A DNA stretch of 64,000 nt, from positions 40,477 to 104,476 of the forward strand of contig JALHRP010000008.1 in assembly GCA_022841365.1 (NCBI GenBank). Direction: 5' to 3'. The position numbers and the translations under genes are program-made. This DNA is from Chitinophagaceae bacterium (GTDB lineage Bacteria > Bacteroidota > Bacteroidia > Chitinophagales > Chitinophagaceae). The notes under the pieces are model-generated. The model was not told the origin of the DNA. It did not search any database and saw only the letters and a list, made by a program, of their open reading frames with translations. This document shows positions 33,966 to 43,021 of this stretch, piece by piece (the stretch's first letter is position 1; each line of letters begins with the position of its first letter).

Positions 33966-36731
33966 TTAAATAGAAAAAGCAGTATCAATAATTTCTGCCT
34001 GCTCCTGGTGATGCACTTTATTGTAACCGGTTGCTGTTGATGCAGAAGCCTGTCTGCTGATGACTCCAAAGTTGATTTGCTTCAGATTCATTTGCAGGAA
34101 CCATGCTGCACCCATGTTGAGGGGCTCTTCCTGAATCCAGAACCAGGTTGCTTTGTTATACTTTGTGTATAATGCTTCCAATTGTTTTACAGGCAACGGA
34201 TAAATCTGTTCCAGACGGATAATGGCAATATCAGTGCGGTTATCTTTTTGTTTGCGTTCAGCTAAATCGAAATACATTTTACCGCTGCAGAAAAATACTT
34301 TCTTTACTTGTGCAGCATCCGGATTAGCAGGATCATCAATCACTTCTTTAAATCCGCCGTTTAAGAATTCTTCTTTCAACGAATAAGTTCCCTGATGACG
34401 GAGATTGGCTTTTGGTGAAAAGTTGATCAATGGTTTGCGGAAAGGCCATGCAATTTGCCTGCGCAATGCATGAAAGAAATTAGCTGCTGTGGTAATGTTG
34501 GTGATCACCATATTTAACTCAGCACACATTTGTAAAAAGCGTTCCATTCTTGCACTGCTATGTTCAGGACCTTGTCCTTCGTATCCATGTGGCAGCAACA
34601 TAGTAACAGCATTCATCCTGTTCCATTTTTGTTCACCTGCTGCAATAAACTGATCAATCATTGTTTGTGCTCCATTACAAAAATCGCCAAACTGTGCTTC
34701 CCACAGCACCAATGCATTGGGGTTAGCCAGTGAATACCCATATTCAAAACCCAACACACCATACTCACTCAACAATGAATTGTAAATCCTGAATTGTCCG
34801 CTGGCTCCATCAATATTTCCTAATCGGTTATGCGGTTTGTTGGTCACTTCATCCTGCAATACTGCATGACGGTGACTGAATGTACCACGACGAACATCCT
34901 GTCCGCTCATACGCACATCTTTTCCATTGAGCATTAAACTGCCATATGCCAGTAACTCACCCGTTGCCCAGTCAATCTTCTGTTCATCCTTGTATAATTT
35001 CAATTTATCCTGAATGATCTTTTCTACTTTCTTCAATGGTTTAAAATCAGCAGGCCATGTCATGATGGATTGAAATACTTTTTCAAACTCATCTTCACTG
35101 ATGGCTGTAGCCGGTGATTGATGAAAATCATCTGTTGTTGCTTTACGCAAACTTTTCCAAGCCAATTCAGGTGGTTGATAATGATACGGAAGCGGATTCT
35201 GTTTTACTTCATCCAAACGTTCCTGCAGATCGCTCCAGAATTTTTTCTCCATTTCCTTCGCCAGTTCTTTTGCATCGGTTTCACCATTGGCTAATAAATA
35301 GTTGGTGTACACTTCTCTCGGATTGGGATGCTTATCAATTAACGCATACAACTGCGGTTGTGTAAACTTTGGATCATCGCCTTCGTTATGACCATGCTTG
35401 CGGTAACACACCATATCAATAAACACATCGCAGTTAAATTCCTGGCGATAACGTGTGGCTATCTCCACACATTTAATTACTGCTTCTGCATCATCACCAT
35501 TTACATGCAGTACTGGCGCCTGTACCATGGCTGCAAGTGATGTACAGTAATCAGCACTTCTTGCATCATCAAAATCGGTTGTAAAACCAATCTGGTTATT
35601 AATGACAAAGTGAATGGTACCACCTGTATAATAACCATCCAGCTCACTCATCTGCAATACTTCATACACCACACCCTGGCCTGCAACAGATGCATCGCCA
35701 TGAATTAAAATGGGAAGAATTTTATCAAATTCACTGGCATACATAATATCTGCCTTTGCCCTGCTGAAGCCAACCACCACGGGATCTACAGCCTCAAGGT
35801 GCGAAGGGTTGGGCATCAATTTTAAATGAATGGTTTTATCATTGATGGTTTGCACCTCACTGCCATAACCCATGTGATATTTTACATCGCCACTGCCCAT
35901 GGTCTGATCGAGCTTGGCTGTTCCTTCAAACTCACTGAAGATCTGTTCATAGGTTTTACCCATGATATTTGCCAGCACATTTAAACGTCCACGATGCGCC
36001 ATTCCAATCACCACTTCCTGTACATCATGATCTGCTGCGGTATTAATAATTGCATCAAGGGCAGCAATGGTTGTTTCGCCACCTTCTAAGGAAAAACGTT
36101 TTTGCCCTACATATTTTTTATGCAGAAATTCTTCAAACATCACCCCCTGATTCAACTTCTCCAGTATGCGTTTTCTTTTCACCAATGGCAACGACTGGTG
36201 AAATTCTTTTTCCATAGCGTTGGTTAAGAAATCAACTTTTGTTTGATCGCTAATGTATTTGAATTCAATCCCCACATGCGAGGCATAACATTTTTCAAGA
36301 TGAGTTTGAATGGCACGAAGTGTAGTTGTACCCAAACCAATTAACTGACCGGCATGAAATTCTTTATCCAGATCAGCTTCTGTAAAACCGTAAAATCCCA
36401 GTTCAATATTTGCACCACGATCTTTGCGTTTACGGATAGGATTAGTTTTTGCAAGCAAATGCCCTTTGTTTCTGTAACCCAAAATCATCCGGTATGCTTT
36501 TACTTCATTCATCCAGTCAATACCTGTTGCAGCTGAAGTGCTGAGCGAACCTGTCCCCTCTTTTACGGGAGTGGAAGTACCATTTTGTTTGATGGATGAA
36601 ACAGCAAAATCAAACCCCTCAAAAAACTTCTTCATCTCAGGGTCTACACTGTTGGGATCTTTTGTAAAATCGGCATACAAACTTTCAATATACTGTGGAT
36701 GAGAGGCTGTGATGTATTGGAAATCCTTCAT
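33966..36731 (-). CDS. sucA: 2-oxoglutarate dehydrogenase E1
   Basis: This 921-residue ThDP enzyme of the homodimeric (unfused-subunit) E1 class catalyses oxidative decarboxylation of 2-oxoglutarate in the TCA cycle. Landmarks: MILGYRNKGHLLAKTNP (the N-terminal helical start of this family), GMAHRGRLNVLANIMGK, HLEAVDPVVVGFSRAK, HGDASVAGQGVVYEV (ThDP/Mg motif), FINNQIGFTTD-type loop, VDMVCYRKHGHNEGDDP, EAQFGDFCNGAQTMIDQF and MLLPHGYEGQGPEHSSAR. The length is normal. Confidence 0.96.
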   Translation of the reverse strand: MKDFQYITASHPQYIESLYADFTKDPNSVDPEMKKFFEGFDFAVSSIKQNGTSTPVKEGTGSLSTSAATGIDWMNEVKAYRMILGYRNKGHLLAKTNPIRKRKDRGANIELGFYGFTEADLDKEFHAGQLIGLGTTTLRAIQTHLEKCYASHVGIEFKYISDQTKVDFLTNAMEKEFHQSLPLVKRKRILEKLNQGVMFEEFLHKKYVGQKRFSLEGGETTIAALDAIINTAADHDVQEVVIGMAHRGRLNVLANIMGKTYEQIFSEFEGTAKLDQTMGSGDVKYHMGYGSEVQTINDKTIHLKLMPNPSHLEAVDPVVVGFSRAKADIMYASEFDKILPILIHGDASVAGQGVVYEVLQMSELDGYYTGGTIHFVINNQIGFTTDFDDARSADYCTSLAAMVQAPVLHVNGDDAEAVIKCVEIATRYRQEFNCDVFIDMVCYRKHGHNEGDDPKFTQPQLYALIDKHPNPREVYTNYLLANGETDAKELAKEMEKKFWSDLQERLDEVKQNPLPYHYQPPELAWKSLRKATTDDFHQSPATAISEDEFEKVFQSIMTWPADFKPLKKVEKIIQDKLKLYKDEQKIDWATGELLAYGSLMLNGKDVRMSGQDVRRGTFSHRHAVLQDEVTNKPHNRLGNIDGASGQFRIYNSLLSEYGVLGFEYGYSLANPNALVLWEAQFGDFCNGAQTMIDQFIAAGEQKWNRMNAVTMLLPHGYEGQGPEHSSARMERFLQMCAELNMVITNITTAANFFHALRRQIAWPFRKPLINFSPKANLRHQGTYSLKEEFLNGGFKEVIDDPANPDAAQVKKVFFCSGKMYFDLAERKQKDNRTDIAIIRLEQIYPLPVKQLEALYTKYNKATWFWIQEEPLNMGAAWFLQMNLKQINFGVISRQASASTATGYNKVHHQEQAEIIDTAFSI

Positions 36732-36887
36732 ACGATTTAATTCATGTTTTAACGAAAGGGTTACAAATATCGGCTGTTTTCATTACAGGTGAAGCAGTTC
36801 ATCTGTTCTTTTATTTTGATTTTTGATTTCATTGGCTTCTTTAATTGTCAGTGTTTTGTACATTCATCCTTTAATTACACTACCGGA

Positions 36888-38003
36888 ATGAAAATAGTAA
36901 TGTTCCTCTTTGGTTTCCTCACCTTCGGATCACAATCAAAAAAAGAGATTGTACAACAACCAACCTCCGTTCATCAATCAGGTACAGACAGTCTTGATTT
37001 CAAGATTGGTCAGTTGATCATCTTTGGATTTTACGGAACATCTGTTAATAAAAACGATCTGGTGTACAAGGCCGTACAGGAAGGAAAAATAGGCAGCCTG
37101 TTGATTTATGGCCGCAACCTTGCTCCGCAAAAAACAGGTGAAGTGCTCAAACAATTAATTGATGAATTTCAGCAGGCGGCACCGGTTCCGCTTTTCATCA
37201 GCATTGATCAGGAAGGTGGAAAAGTAAACCGTCTGAAACCAGAGCTGGGCTTTCCGCAAATGCCTTCGGCCGAATGGCTGGGCACAAAGAACAATGTTGA
37301 TACTACAAAGTTTTATGCTGATAATATTGGCTACAGTTTATCCAGACTGGGCATTAATTTAAATTATGCCCCTGTGTTGGATGTGCTCAACCGCAACTGC
37401 CCCGTGCTTGGTGCAAGGGAACGTTGTTTTTCGGCCGACCCGGATATTATTACAAAGCACGCCGGCATTACAATTGAAAGCCATCATTATTTTAATGTAA
37501 AAACGGTAGTGAAACATTTTCCCGGTCATGGTAATGCTCTGGCCGATTCGCATTTGGGTGTTGCCGATGTAACCAAAACATGGCAGCCCATTGAACTGCT
37601 CCCTTACATCCGTTTGATTAAAAGCGGAAAAGTAGATGCAATTATGACCGCCCATATCGTTAATGGAAAACTGGATGCTTCTTTGCTTCCTGCCACTCTC
37701 TCAAAAAAGATCATGACGGGTTTGTTGCGAGACAGTCTTGGTTTTAAAGGTGTTATTTTCAGCGATGATATGCAGATGAAGGCCATCAGCGAACAGTACA
37801 GTTTGGAACAGTCTGTTTTTAAAGCGCTGGAAGCAGGTGTGGATGTGCTGATGTTCAGCAATAATATTCCCGGGGTACAGCAATATGAGCCGGCAAATAT
37901 TCATGCCATGATTAAAAAAATGGTGACCGACGGAAAGATCAGCATGAACCAGATCAACAGCTCTTTTCAACGTGTGATGGAGCTAAAGGCAAAGAAATTT
38001 TGA
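36888..38003 (+). CDS. Glycoside hydrolase family 3 N-terminal domain protein
   Basis: This is an exported GH3 enzyme of about 371 residues, single-domain type. The ATG at 36888 (MKIVMFLFGFLTFGSQ) gives a proper signal peptide; the frame opens 99 bp earlier but that stretch is less convincing. The TIM barrel carries QLIIFGFYG, LFISIDQEGGKVNRL, LGINLNYAPVLDV, and the GH3 acid/base-region motif VVKHFPGHGNALADSHLG, which is typical of beta-N-acetylhexosaminidases (NagZ-like). GVIFSDDMQMKAI contains the likely nucleophile Asp. It probably removes N-acetylglucosamine from peptidoglycan or glycan fragments in the periplasm. Confidence 0.9.
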   Translation: MKIVMFLFGFLTFGSQSKKEIVQQPTSVHQSGTDSLDFKIGQLIIFGFYGTSVNKNDLVYKAVQEGKIGSLLIYGRNLAPQKTGEVLKQLIDEFQQAAPVPLFISIDQEGGKVNRLKPELGFPQMPSAEWLGTKNNVDTTKFYADNIGYSLSRLGINLNYAPVLDVLNRNCPVLGARERCFSADPDIITKHAGITIESHHYFNVKTVVKHFPGHGNALADSHLGVADVTKTWQPIELLPYIRLIKSGKVDAIMTAHIVNGKLDASLLPATLSKKIMTGLLRDSLGFKGVIFSDDMQMKAISEQYSLEQSVFKALEAGVDVLMFSNNIPGVQQYEPANIHAMIKKMVTDGKISMNQINSSFQRVMELKAKKF

Positions 38004-38109
38004 TGGAACTGCCCCTCCGTAATCCACATTCTGAAGTTTTTTGGGGGAAATAAGGGCTGATTTCAGCAAAAAAACTGATAATTGAACATGAAGAATTCAA
38101 CTTTTCCCC

Positions 38110-38117
38110 TACCTTTG
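38110..38117 (+). promoter_or_regulatory. Bacteroidota -7 box (TACCTTTG) for rpsT
   Basis: This exact TAnnTTTG match lies 19 bp upstream of the rpsT ATG. A TTGA about 24 bp further upstream is a weak candidate for the -33 element. Confidence 0.55.
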
Positions 38118-38136
38118 CCGTCCGAAAAATTAAGAT

Positions 38137-38394
38137 ATGGCAAATCATAAGGCTACCAAAAAAGACGTTCGTCAAAGTACAAAGCGCAGAGACCGCAACC
38201 GTTATTACGGAAAAACAACCCGTAATGCCATCCGTGACCTGCAAGCCATCAAAGGTTCAAATGAAGCCGGTGAAAAATTACCTGCTGTTGCATCAATGAT
38301 TGATAAGTTAGCAAAGCGTGGTGTTATTCATAAAAACAAAGCTGCCAACTTAAAAAGCAAACTCACTAAGAAAGTAAATACTTTGGCTAAATAA
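38137..38394 (+). CDS. rpsT: 30S ribosomal protein S20
   Basis: This is an 85-residue, very basic protein with the S20 layout: MANHKATKKDVRQSTKRRDRN at the N terminus (first 21 residues), a central AIKGSNEAGEKLPAVASMID helix, and GVIHKNKAANLKSKL near the end. It binds 16S rRNA early in 30S assembly. It has its own promoter box and a strong terminator. Confidence 0.96.
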   Translation: MANHKATKKDVRQSTKRRDRNRYYGKTTRNAIRDLQAIKGSNEAGEKLPAVASMIDKLAKRGVIHKNKAANLKSKLTKKVNTLAK

Positions 38395-38417
38395 GACATT
38401 GAGATCTTCTCAGTACA

Positions 38418-38449
38418 AACCCGTTCAATTTTTTTGAACGGGTTTTTTA
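38418..38449 (+). terminator. Terminator after rpsT
   Basis: AACCCGTTCAA pairs perfectly with TTGAACGGGTT over a T loop, followed by a T-run. Confidence 0.9.
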
Positions 38450-38456
38450 TTTAGAA

Positions 38457-38568
38457 CTTGTGTTTTTTGTGATCCCTTTGCGTTCTTTGTGCTACCCTTT
38501 TTCATAAAGTTATTTCAGTATCACCAAGTACACGAAGATGGGCACCAAGATCACAAAGTAAAAGGCAT
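38457..38568. repeat. CTTTGTG-type inverted repeat in the rpsT-cytochrome spacer
   Basis: The left arm has TTTTGTGATCC and TTCTTTGTGC, and the right arm has their imperfect complements in CACGAAG, GGCACCAAG and GATCACAAAG. The arms could form a long imperfect hairpin. This CTTTGTG-rich phrase looks like a dispersed intergenic repeat rather than coding sequence. Confidence 0.5.
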
Positions 38569-38603
38569 ACTTTTTTTGAAGCAATACTTTTCGCATTCAT
38601 TGA

Positions 38604-39344
38604 TTACTCCAACAAAAAGCCGCATAAAAATTCAACATCTTCCTTTGAAAGGTTTGGGAACTGCTGACATTGCGTATCATATTTTTTAGATAATGCCAGA
38701 TAAATGCTGTCTTTGATCGTTGCTTTACGATTGGTCAAAAAAGTATACAACCAATCACAATTCCTTTTTTGCATTACATCTATCAGAGCTGGGCCAGTCA
38801 ATTCTTTATTTAGAGAATGACAGCCTGCACAATTTTGAAAAAAAAGAGTTTTTCTATTACCGTAAGACGAGTAAACAAATTTAGATTCCGTCAGTTCAGG
38901 ATTTTTTAAAGTGTCACTATTCTTAAATACAATTGACTTAAACATTTTTAGTACAACATCCTGTTCCTGAATATTTACTCCCCAGATTGTTAGTTTATCA
39001 TTCTTTGTTATTCTCGGAACATAAATAGATGTGTAGCCTTTGCCAACCGTATCCGGTTTCATTACTGTTGCAGCAAAACCATTCACAGTATCTTTTGCAA
39101 ACAGATGTTTAAAATTTTCTGCTTCTCCTAAGTCCACTGTATATTGACCATAATCAAACCAAAGACTATCTTTCCCATTTGTCAAACCGCCGATATAACT
39201 ATCAATACCCTGCTCTTTAATTATCGTCCAATCCTGCGGAGCTTTTAATTTAAATACACCGAAGTCCAGAGTCTGCAACTCTGTGGTTGTTGATTTGCAG
39301 GAAGCAGACAAAAAAAATAAAAGCGACAGAATACGGATCGCCAT
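38604..39344 (-). CDS. Lipoprotein with C-terminal cytochrome c domain
   Basis: This 246-residue protein has a lipoprotein signal (MAIRILSLLFFLSASC, Cys acylated), an N-terminal domain of about 140 residues with no recognised family (FGVFKLKAPQDWTIIKEQG looks like the start of a beta-rich PsbP-like fold, which is a guess), and a C-terminal class I c-type haem domain: FFQNCAGCHSLNKELTGPAL with CxxCH near 172. The axial Met expected later in the domain is not obvious; IDVMQKRNCDW contains one candidate. It probably carries electrons at the membrane surface. Confidence 0.8.
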   Translation of the reverse strand: MAIRILSLLFFLSASCKSTTTELQTLDFGVFKLKAPQDWTIIKEQGIDSYIGGLTNGKDSLWFDYGQYTVDLGEAENFKHLFAKDTVNGFAATVMKPDTVGKGYTSIYVPRITKNDKLTIWGVNIQEQDVVLKMFKSIVFKNSDTLKNPELTESKFVYSSYGNRKTLFFQNCAGCHSLNKELTGPALIDVMQKRNCDWLYTFLTNRKATIKDSIYLALSKKYDTQCQQFPNLSKEDVEFLCGFLLE

Positions 39345-39364
39345 TTTGATTTAGTTTAAAAAGA

Positions 39365-40777
39365 CTATTTGCTGATCATTTTCCTGAACACTGCTCTGTT
39401 ATTTTCTGTAACAACCAGCAGATAAGTTCCCTTACCCAGTTGCAGATTGTTTAACTGAAATTCTTTTTGATGAGTTGACTGCATAGCCACACGGTAAACT
39501 GCTGCACCTTTGCTGTCATAAATTGTAAACACCGGTTTCTTTAACACCTGCGTACTGTTAATAGTTAACTGCTGTACAAACGGATTGGGATACAGCTTCA
39601 TCTCAAAAATATTTTCCGTGATGTTCTGCACAGCAGTTGCAGCTGTAACAACAAACGGATAATTCACTGTTTGATTATTGTACGTAACACGGAAATTCCA
39701 GGTGCCGATTTGAGTACTTGATGGTAAGGTAAAACTCCACCACCACCAGCTTGCGGCAAACGTATTGGCAAAGGTTTGTGTCCATGTCTGAAAAACTGCA
39801 TTATCAGGATAAGTAACCGTATAAGTGGCAGTTGTTCCTGCAAGCTGATCTGCAAAGTAGGATGCATAAAAAACAGTTTGCCCCTGCACAAACTGATTGC
39901 TCTCATACGTTGTTTCAATTGCGGGACATACCGGAAAATTAGGCGGAGCTGTTTGTGTTTGTATGCGGTTAATGGTAGGGTTTTGATAAGGCAGTTGATT
40001 TTGCCACCAGCTGGTGGTTCCGTTTAATGCGTTACAGGGCCCTGCATACGCATCAATGAGATTGGCTCTTGAATATGGTTGTGCTTTATAAATTTCAAAA
40101 TGCAGGTGCGGCCCGGTTGAATTGCCACTGCTGCCAACAATACCCAGGTATTCGCCTTTAACCACAGGCTGTCCTTCAGCTTTTGTTGTTACACTGTTCT
40201 TTTTCATGTGACCGTACCAGGTAACAGCACCATCCGGATGCACCAGATACACTGCATTCCACATACAACCACTGCAAAAACTACAGCTCTGATCGCTGTT
40301 GCCTTCACTTTTAAAAAGAATAATACCATCAGCTGCTGCAACAATCTGCACCTGATCCCGATCCTGCATTAAATGATCAAACGGCCATAAAAAATAATCA
40401 ATTCCCTGGTGGTTGTATCCGCCATCCGTATCATAGCTTCTGGTACCGCAACTAAAATCTGTAATCTGGTTGGGGAAACCGGTGTTATGATCAACGTAAT
40501 TAGAGATACCGTAAAAAGAAGGATAATTAAATCCCGGAGATTGTTTTAACGGAAAATCGAACAATGTAATAGTTGGAGAAAACACCTGTGGTAAAACGCC
40601 TTTTTGCTTCAGTTCAAGCATCCGCTTATCCAGTTCACTGTAAATGGAAGCGTATTGCTCACTGCTTACGCACACCGATTTTTGAACCACATATTCTCCC
40701 CCGCCCTTTTGCAGAGGTTGTGCATGCACAACCGCACACATGAAGGAAAAGCCGATAATAAAAAGTTCGCTCCTCAT
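39365..40777 (-). CDS. M23 family metallopeptidase with T9SS sorting domain
   Basis: This is a 470-residue secreted protein. After a signal peptide (about 1-19, ending VHAQ) comes an M23 (lysostaphin-type) domain with the zinc ligands in NHQGIDYFLWP (near 123-127) and PHLHFEIYK (near 225), plus VTWYGHMKK. An Ig-like linker follows, then a T9SS type A sorting domain (MKLYPNPFVQQLTI and LGKGTYLLVVTENNRAVF). M23 enzymes cut peptidoglycan cross-bridges, but a T9SS-exported one acts outside the cell, where it could lyse other bacteria or cleave glycine-rich proteins. It is transcribed 20 bp upstream of the cytochrome lipoprotein gene in the same direction, so they may share a transcript. Confidence 0.9.
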   Translation of the reverse strand: MRSELFIIGFSFMCAVVHAQPLQKGGGEYVVQKSVCVSSEQYASIYSELDKRMLELKQKGVLPQVFSPTITLFDFPLKQSPGFNYPSFYGISNYVDHNTGFPNQITDFSCGTRSYDTDGGYNHQGIDYFLWPFDHLMQDRDQVQIVAAADGIILFKSEGNSDQSCSFCSGCMWNAVYLVHPDGAVTWYGHMKKNSVTTKAEGQPVVKGEYLGIVGSSGNSTGPHLHFEIYKAQPYSRANLIDAYAGPCNALNGTTSWWQNQLPYQNPTINRIQTQTAPPNFPVCPAIETTYESNQFVQGQTVFYASYFADQLAGTTATYTVTYPDNAVFQTWTQTFANTFAASWWWWSFTLPSSTQIGTWNFRVTYNNQTVNYPFVVTAATAVQNITENIFEMKLYPNPFVQQLTINSTQVLKKPVFTIYDSKGAAVYRVAMQSTHQKEFQLNNLQLGKGTYLLVVTENNRAVFRKMISK

Positions 40778-40842
40778 AGTTGTTTAGTTTAGCACAATGA
40801 AGATAGTTCCTTTAATTTTAAAGATCAACAAATGCAAGTATC

Positions 40843-42570
40843 ATGAGATGTTCGTTTACGTTTTTGCTTTTATCAGTGCTGTCAACCTTTAGTATGGCTC
40901 AACTTCCGGTAACCCGTTATGAAACTTCCAACGGTAAAGAAAGTGTAACTTATTATGAAGCCGTGCAGGCATGGAAACAACTTGACAAAGCTTCCCCCAT
41001 TGTAATTATGCAAACCATGGGTGCAACAGATGCCAATGAACCATTGCACCTGGTATTGGTGAGCAGCGATCAGAGCTTTCAACCAAAGCAATGGCAACAG
41101 AAAAACAAAATAGTCATTCTCATTAACAACGGCATTCATCCCGGCGAACCCGATGGCATTGATGCAAGTATCTGGTTAGTAAAAGATCTGGTATCGGGTA
41201 AAAAGAAATTACCTGCCAATGTAGTGCTCGCCATTATCCCTGTGTACAATATTGGTGGAAGTTTAAACCGCAGTGCATTTTTTCGAGTAAGCCAGGATGG
41301 GCCTTTAGAAAAAGGTTTTCGTGGCAACTCACAAAACTTTGATCTCAACCGTGATTTTATTAAGAACGATTCAAAAGAAGCCAGAAGCTTTGCAGAAATT
41401 TTTCATTTGGTACAACCCGATATTTTGATTGACAATCATGTAAGCAATGGTGCCGATTACCAGCATGTAATGACCTTGCTCACTTCGCAGCACAACAAGC
41501 TCGGTGGTGCAATGGGCGAATGGCTCAACAAAACATTTGAACCTGCTGTGTATAAAAGCATGAAGGCAAAAGGTTACGACCTTCTCCCCTATGTTAATAA
41601 TTTCGGCGACAGTCCCGAAACAGGCTGGAGTGCTTATTGGGATGGTCCACGTTACAGCAGCGGCTATGCATCACTGTGGAATACCTTTGCATTTGTTCCC
41701 GAAACACATATGCTGAAGCCATATCCGCAACGGGTGGAAGCAACTTACCAGTTAATGCTGACGATGATGGAGTTTGCAGCAGACAATCAAACAACCATTA
41801 AACAACTCCGTGCACAGCAACAGAAAGAACAATTAACACAGCAACAGTTTCCGGTTGGTTTTACATTGGATCGTTCAAAGTTTTCTGAAATACTATACAA
41901 AGGATATGAAGCGGGAAGAAAGCCCAGCAATATTTCAGGGTTACCCCGTTTGTATTACGACCGGAACAAACCATTTGAAAAACAGATCAAGTTCTACAAT
42001 TTCTTTACACCAAAAACGATGATCGAAAAACCAACTGCGTATGTAATACCGCAAGGCTGGTGGAAAGTGATTGATCTGCTGAAACTGAATAAGATCAACA
42101 TGCGTCAGTTCAAAGCTGATACAACCATTGAGGTAGAAGTTTATCGCATTGAAGATTATAAAACTGCTCCCCGTCCGTACGAAGGACATCATTTAAATTC
42201 GGATGTAAAGACCAGCAAAACCATACAACAAATGAAATTCAGGAAAGGTGACTGGTATATACCGATGAATCAAAAAGCCAATCGTTTTTTAATGGAAGTG
42301 CTGGAGCCAACAGGTGATGACAGTTATTTTGCATGGAACTTTTTTGATGGTATCCTCGGACAGAAAGAAGGTTACAGCAGTTATGTGTTTGAAGAAACAG
42401 CCGAAGAATTTTTAAAACAAAACCCTGCGGTGAAACAAAAACTGGATGAGCGTCGTGCAACCGATACGGCTTTTGCAAAAAGCGGAAGTGCACAACTCAA
42501 CTTTGTATATCAAAACTCACCCTATTATGAACCGATGCATTTAAGGTATCCGGTGTACAGAGTGAAGTAA
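40843..42570 (+). CDS. M14 family zinc carboxypeptidase-like protein
   Basis: This 575-residue exported protein has a signal peptide (about 1-19, ending SMAQ) and an M14 fold: zinc ligands His and Glu in NNGIHPGEPDGIDASIW (near 98-101), the substrate-binding region NFDLNRDFIKND, the third zinc His in LIDNHVSNGADYQHV, and a Glu in FVPETHMLKPY as the likely general base. The C-terminal 250 residues form an extra domain common in Bacteroidota members. It probably trims C-terminal residues of peptides in the periplasm. A palindromic element begins 12 bp past its stop. Confidence 0.9.
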   Translation: MRCSFTFLLLSVLSTFSMAQLPVTRYETSNGKESVTYYEAVQAWKQLDKASPIVIMQTMGATDANEPLHLVLVSSDQSFQPKQWQQKNKIVILINNGIHPGEPDGIDASIWLVKDLVSGKKKLPANVVLAIIPVYNIGGSLNRSAFFRVSQDGPLEKGFRGNSQNFDLNRDFIKNDSKEARSFAEIFHLVQPDILIDNHVSNGADYQHVMTLLTSQHNKLGGAMGEWLNKTFEPAVYKSMKAKGYDLLPYVNNFGDSPETGWSAYWDGPRYSSGYASLWNTFAFVPETHMLKPYPQRVEATYQLMLTMMEFAADNQTTIKQLRAQQQKEQLTQQQFPVGFTLDRSKFSEILYKGYEAGRKPSNISGLPRLYYDRNKPFEKQIKFYNFFTPKTMIEKPTAYVIPQGWWKVIDLLKLNKINMRQFKADTTIEVEVYRIEDYKTAPRPYEGHHLNSDVKTSKTIQQMKFRKGDWYIPMNQKANRFLMEVLEPTGDDSYFAWNFFDGILGQKEGYSSYVFEETAEEFLKQNPAVKQKLDERRATDTAFAKSGSAQLNFVYQNSPYYEPMHLRYPVYRVK

Positions 42571-42581
42571 ACATCAGGATG

Positions 42582-42614
42582 AGGTATGCCATACTTTGGA
42601 AGTATGGCATACCT
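42582..42614. repeat. 33-bp palindrome just past the M14 gene
   Basis: AGGTATGCCATACTT pairs perfectly with AAGTATGGCATACCT across a TGG loop (15-bp stem). A second copy with one stem mismatch lies at 44821-44853. There is no T-tract, so it is not a typical intrinsic terminator. Confidence 0.9.
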
Positions 42615-42723
42615 AAAAATCTACTAAGCGTCTTTGCAACCAAGTGGGCTTTTTTGTTGTTTTTCGGCAAATCAATCTGTTTTCTAAAGTAGTGGTTGAA
42701 TCACCCAACTTTTATGTATTAGT

Positions 42724-42967
42724 GTTGTGCAAGCACAACTACTCTTTCTTTTGTCTTGACACAAAAGAAACAAAAAGTCAAGACGGGAATTATGACAGCC
42801 AATTCCCGTCAAACGCCTTGATTAAACTTTGGTACTACTTTGTTGAATAACTGTTGTGCATGCACTTTGACTCACACCCTTATACAACATTGTCGATGTT
42901 TAAGAAAAGATCACGCCGTTGTCTGGTCTCCCGACCAACAACACAAATGATTTGTTGGTCAGGCGAA
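42724..42967. repeat. Intergenic island of several hairpin repeats
   Basis: This 450-bp spacer holds no gene. Instead, several perfect inverted repeats follow one another: GTTGTGC/GCACAAC (42724-42739), TTTCTTTTGT/ACAAAAGAAA (42745-42770), GACGGGAATT/AATTCCCGTC (42782-42810), and TGGTC/GACCA with flanks (42918-42942), whose right arm can pair instead with TTGTTGGTC at 42952-42960. The loop of the second hairpin (GTCTTGAC) can also pair with GTCAAGAC immediately downstream. Confidence 0.8.
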
Positions 42968-43021
42968 CAACAAAGGAAAAGCTGATTCTGTCTGTTTATC
43001 TTTATACAAACGAATAAAAAC

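Noticed and set aside
42644..42850. A 68-residue frame in the hairpin island
   Set aside because: It runs through several inverted repeats, and its product follows the repeat sequence; no protein-like pattern.
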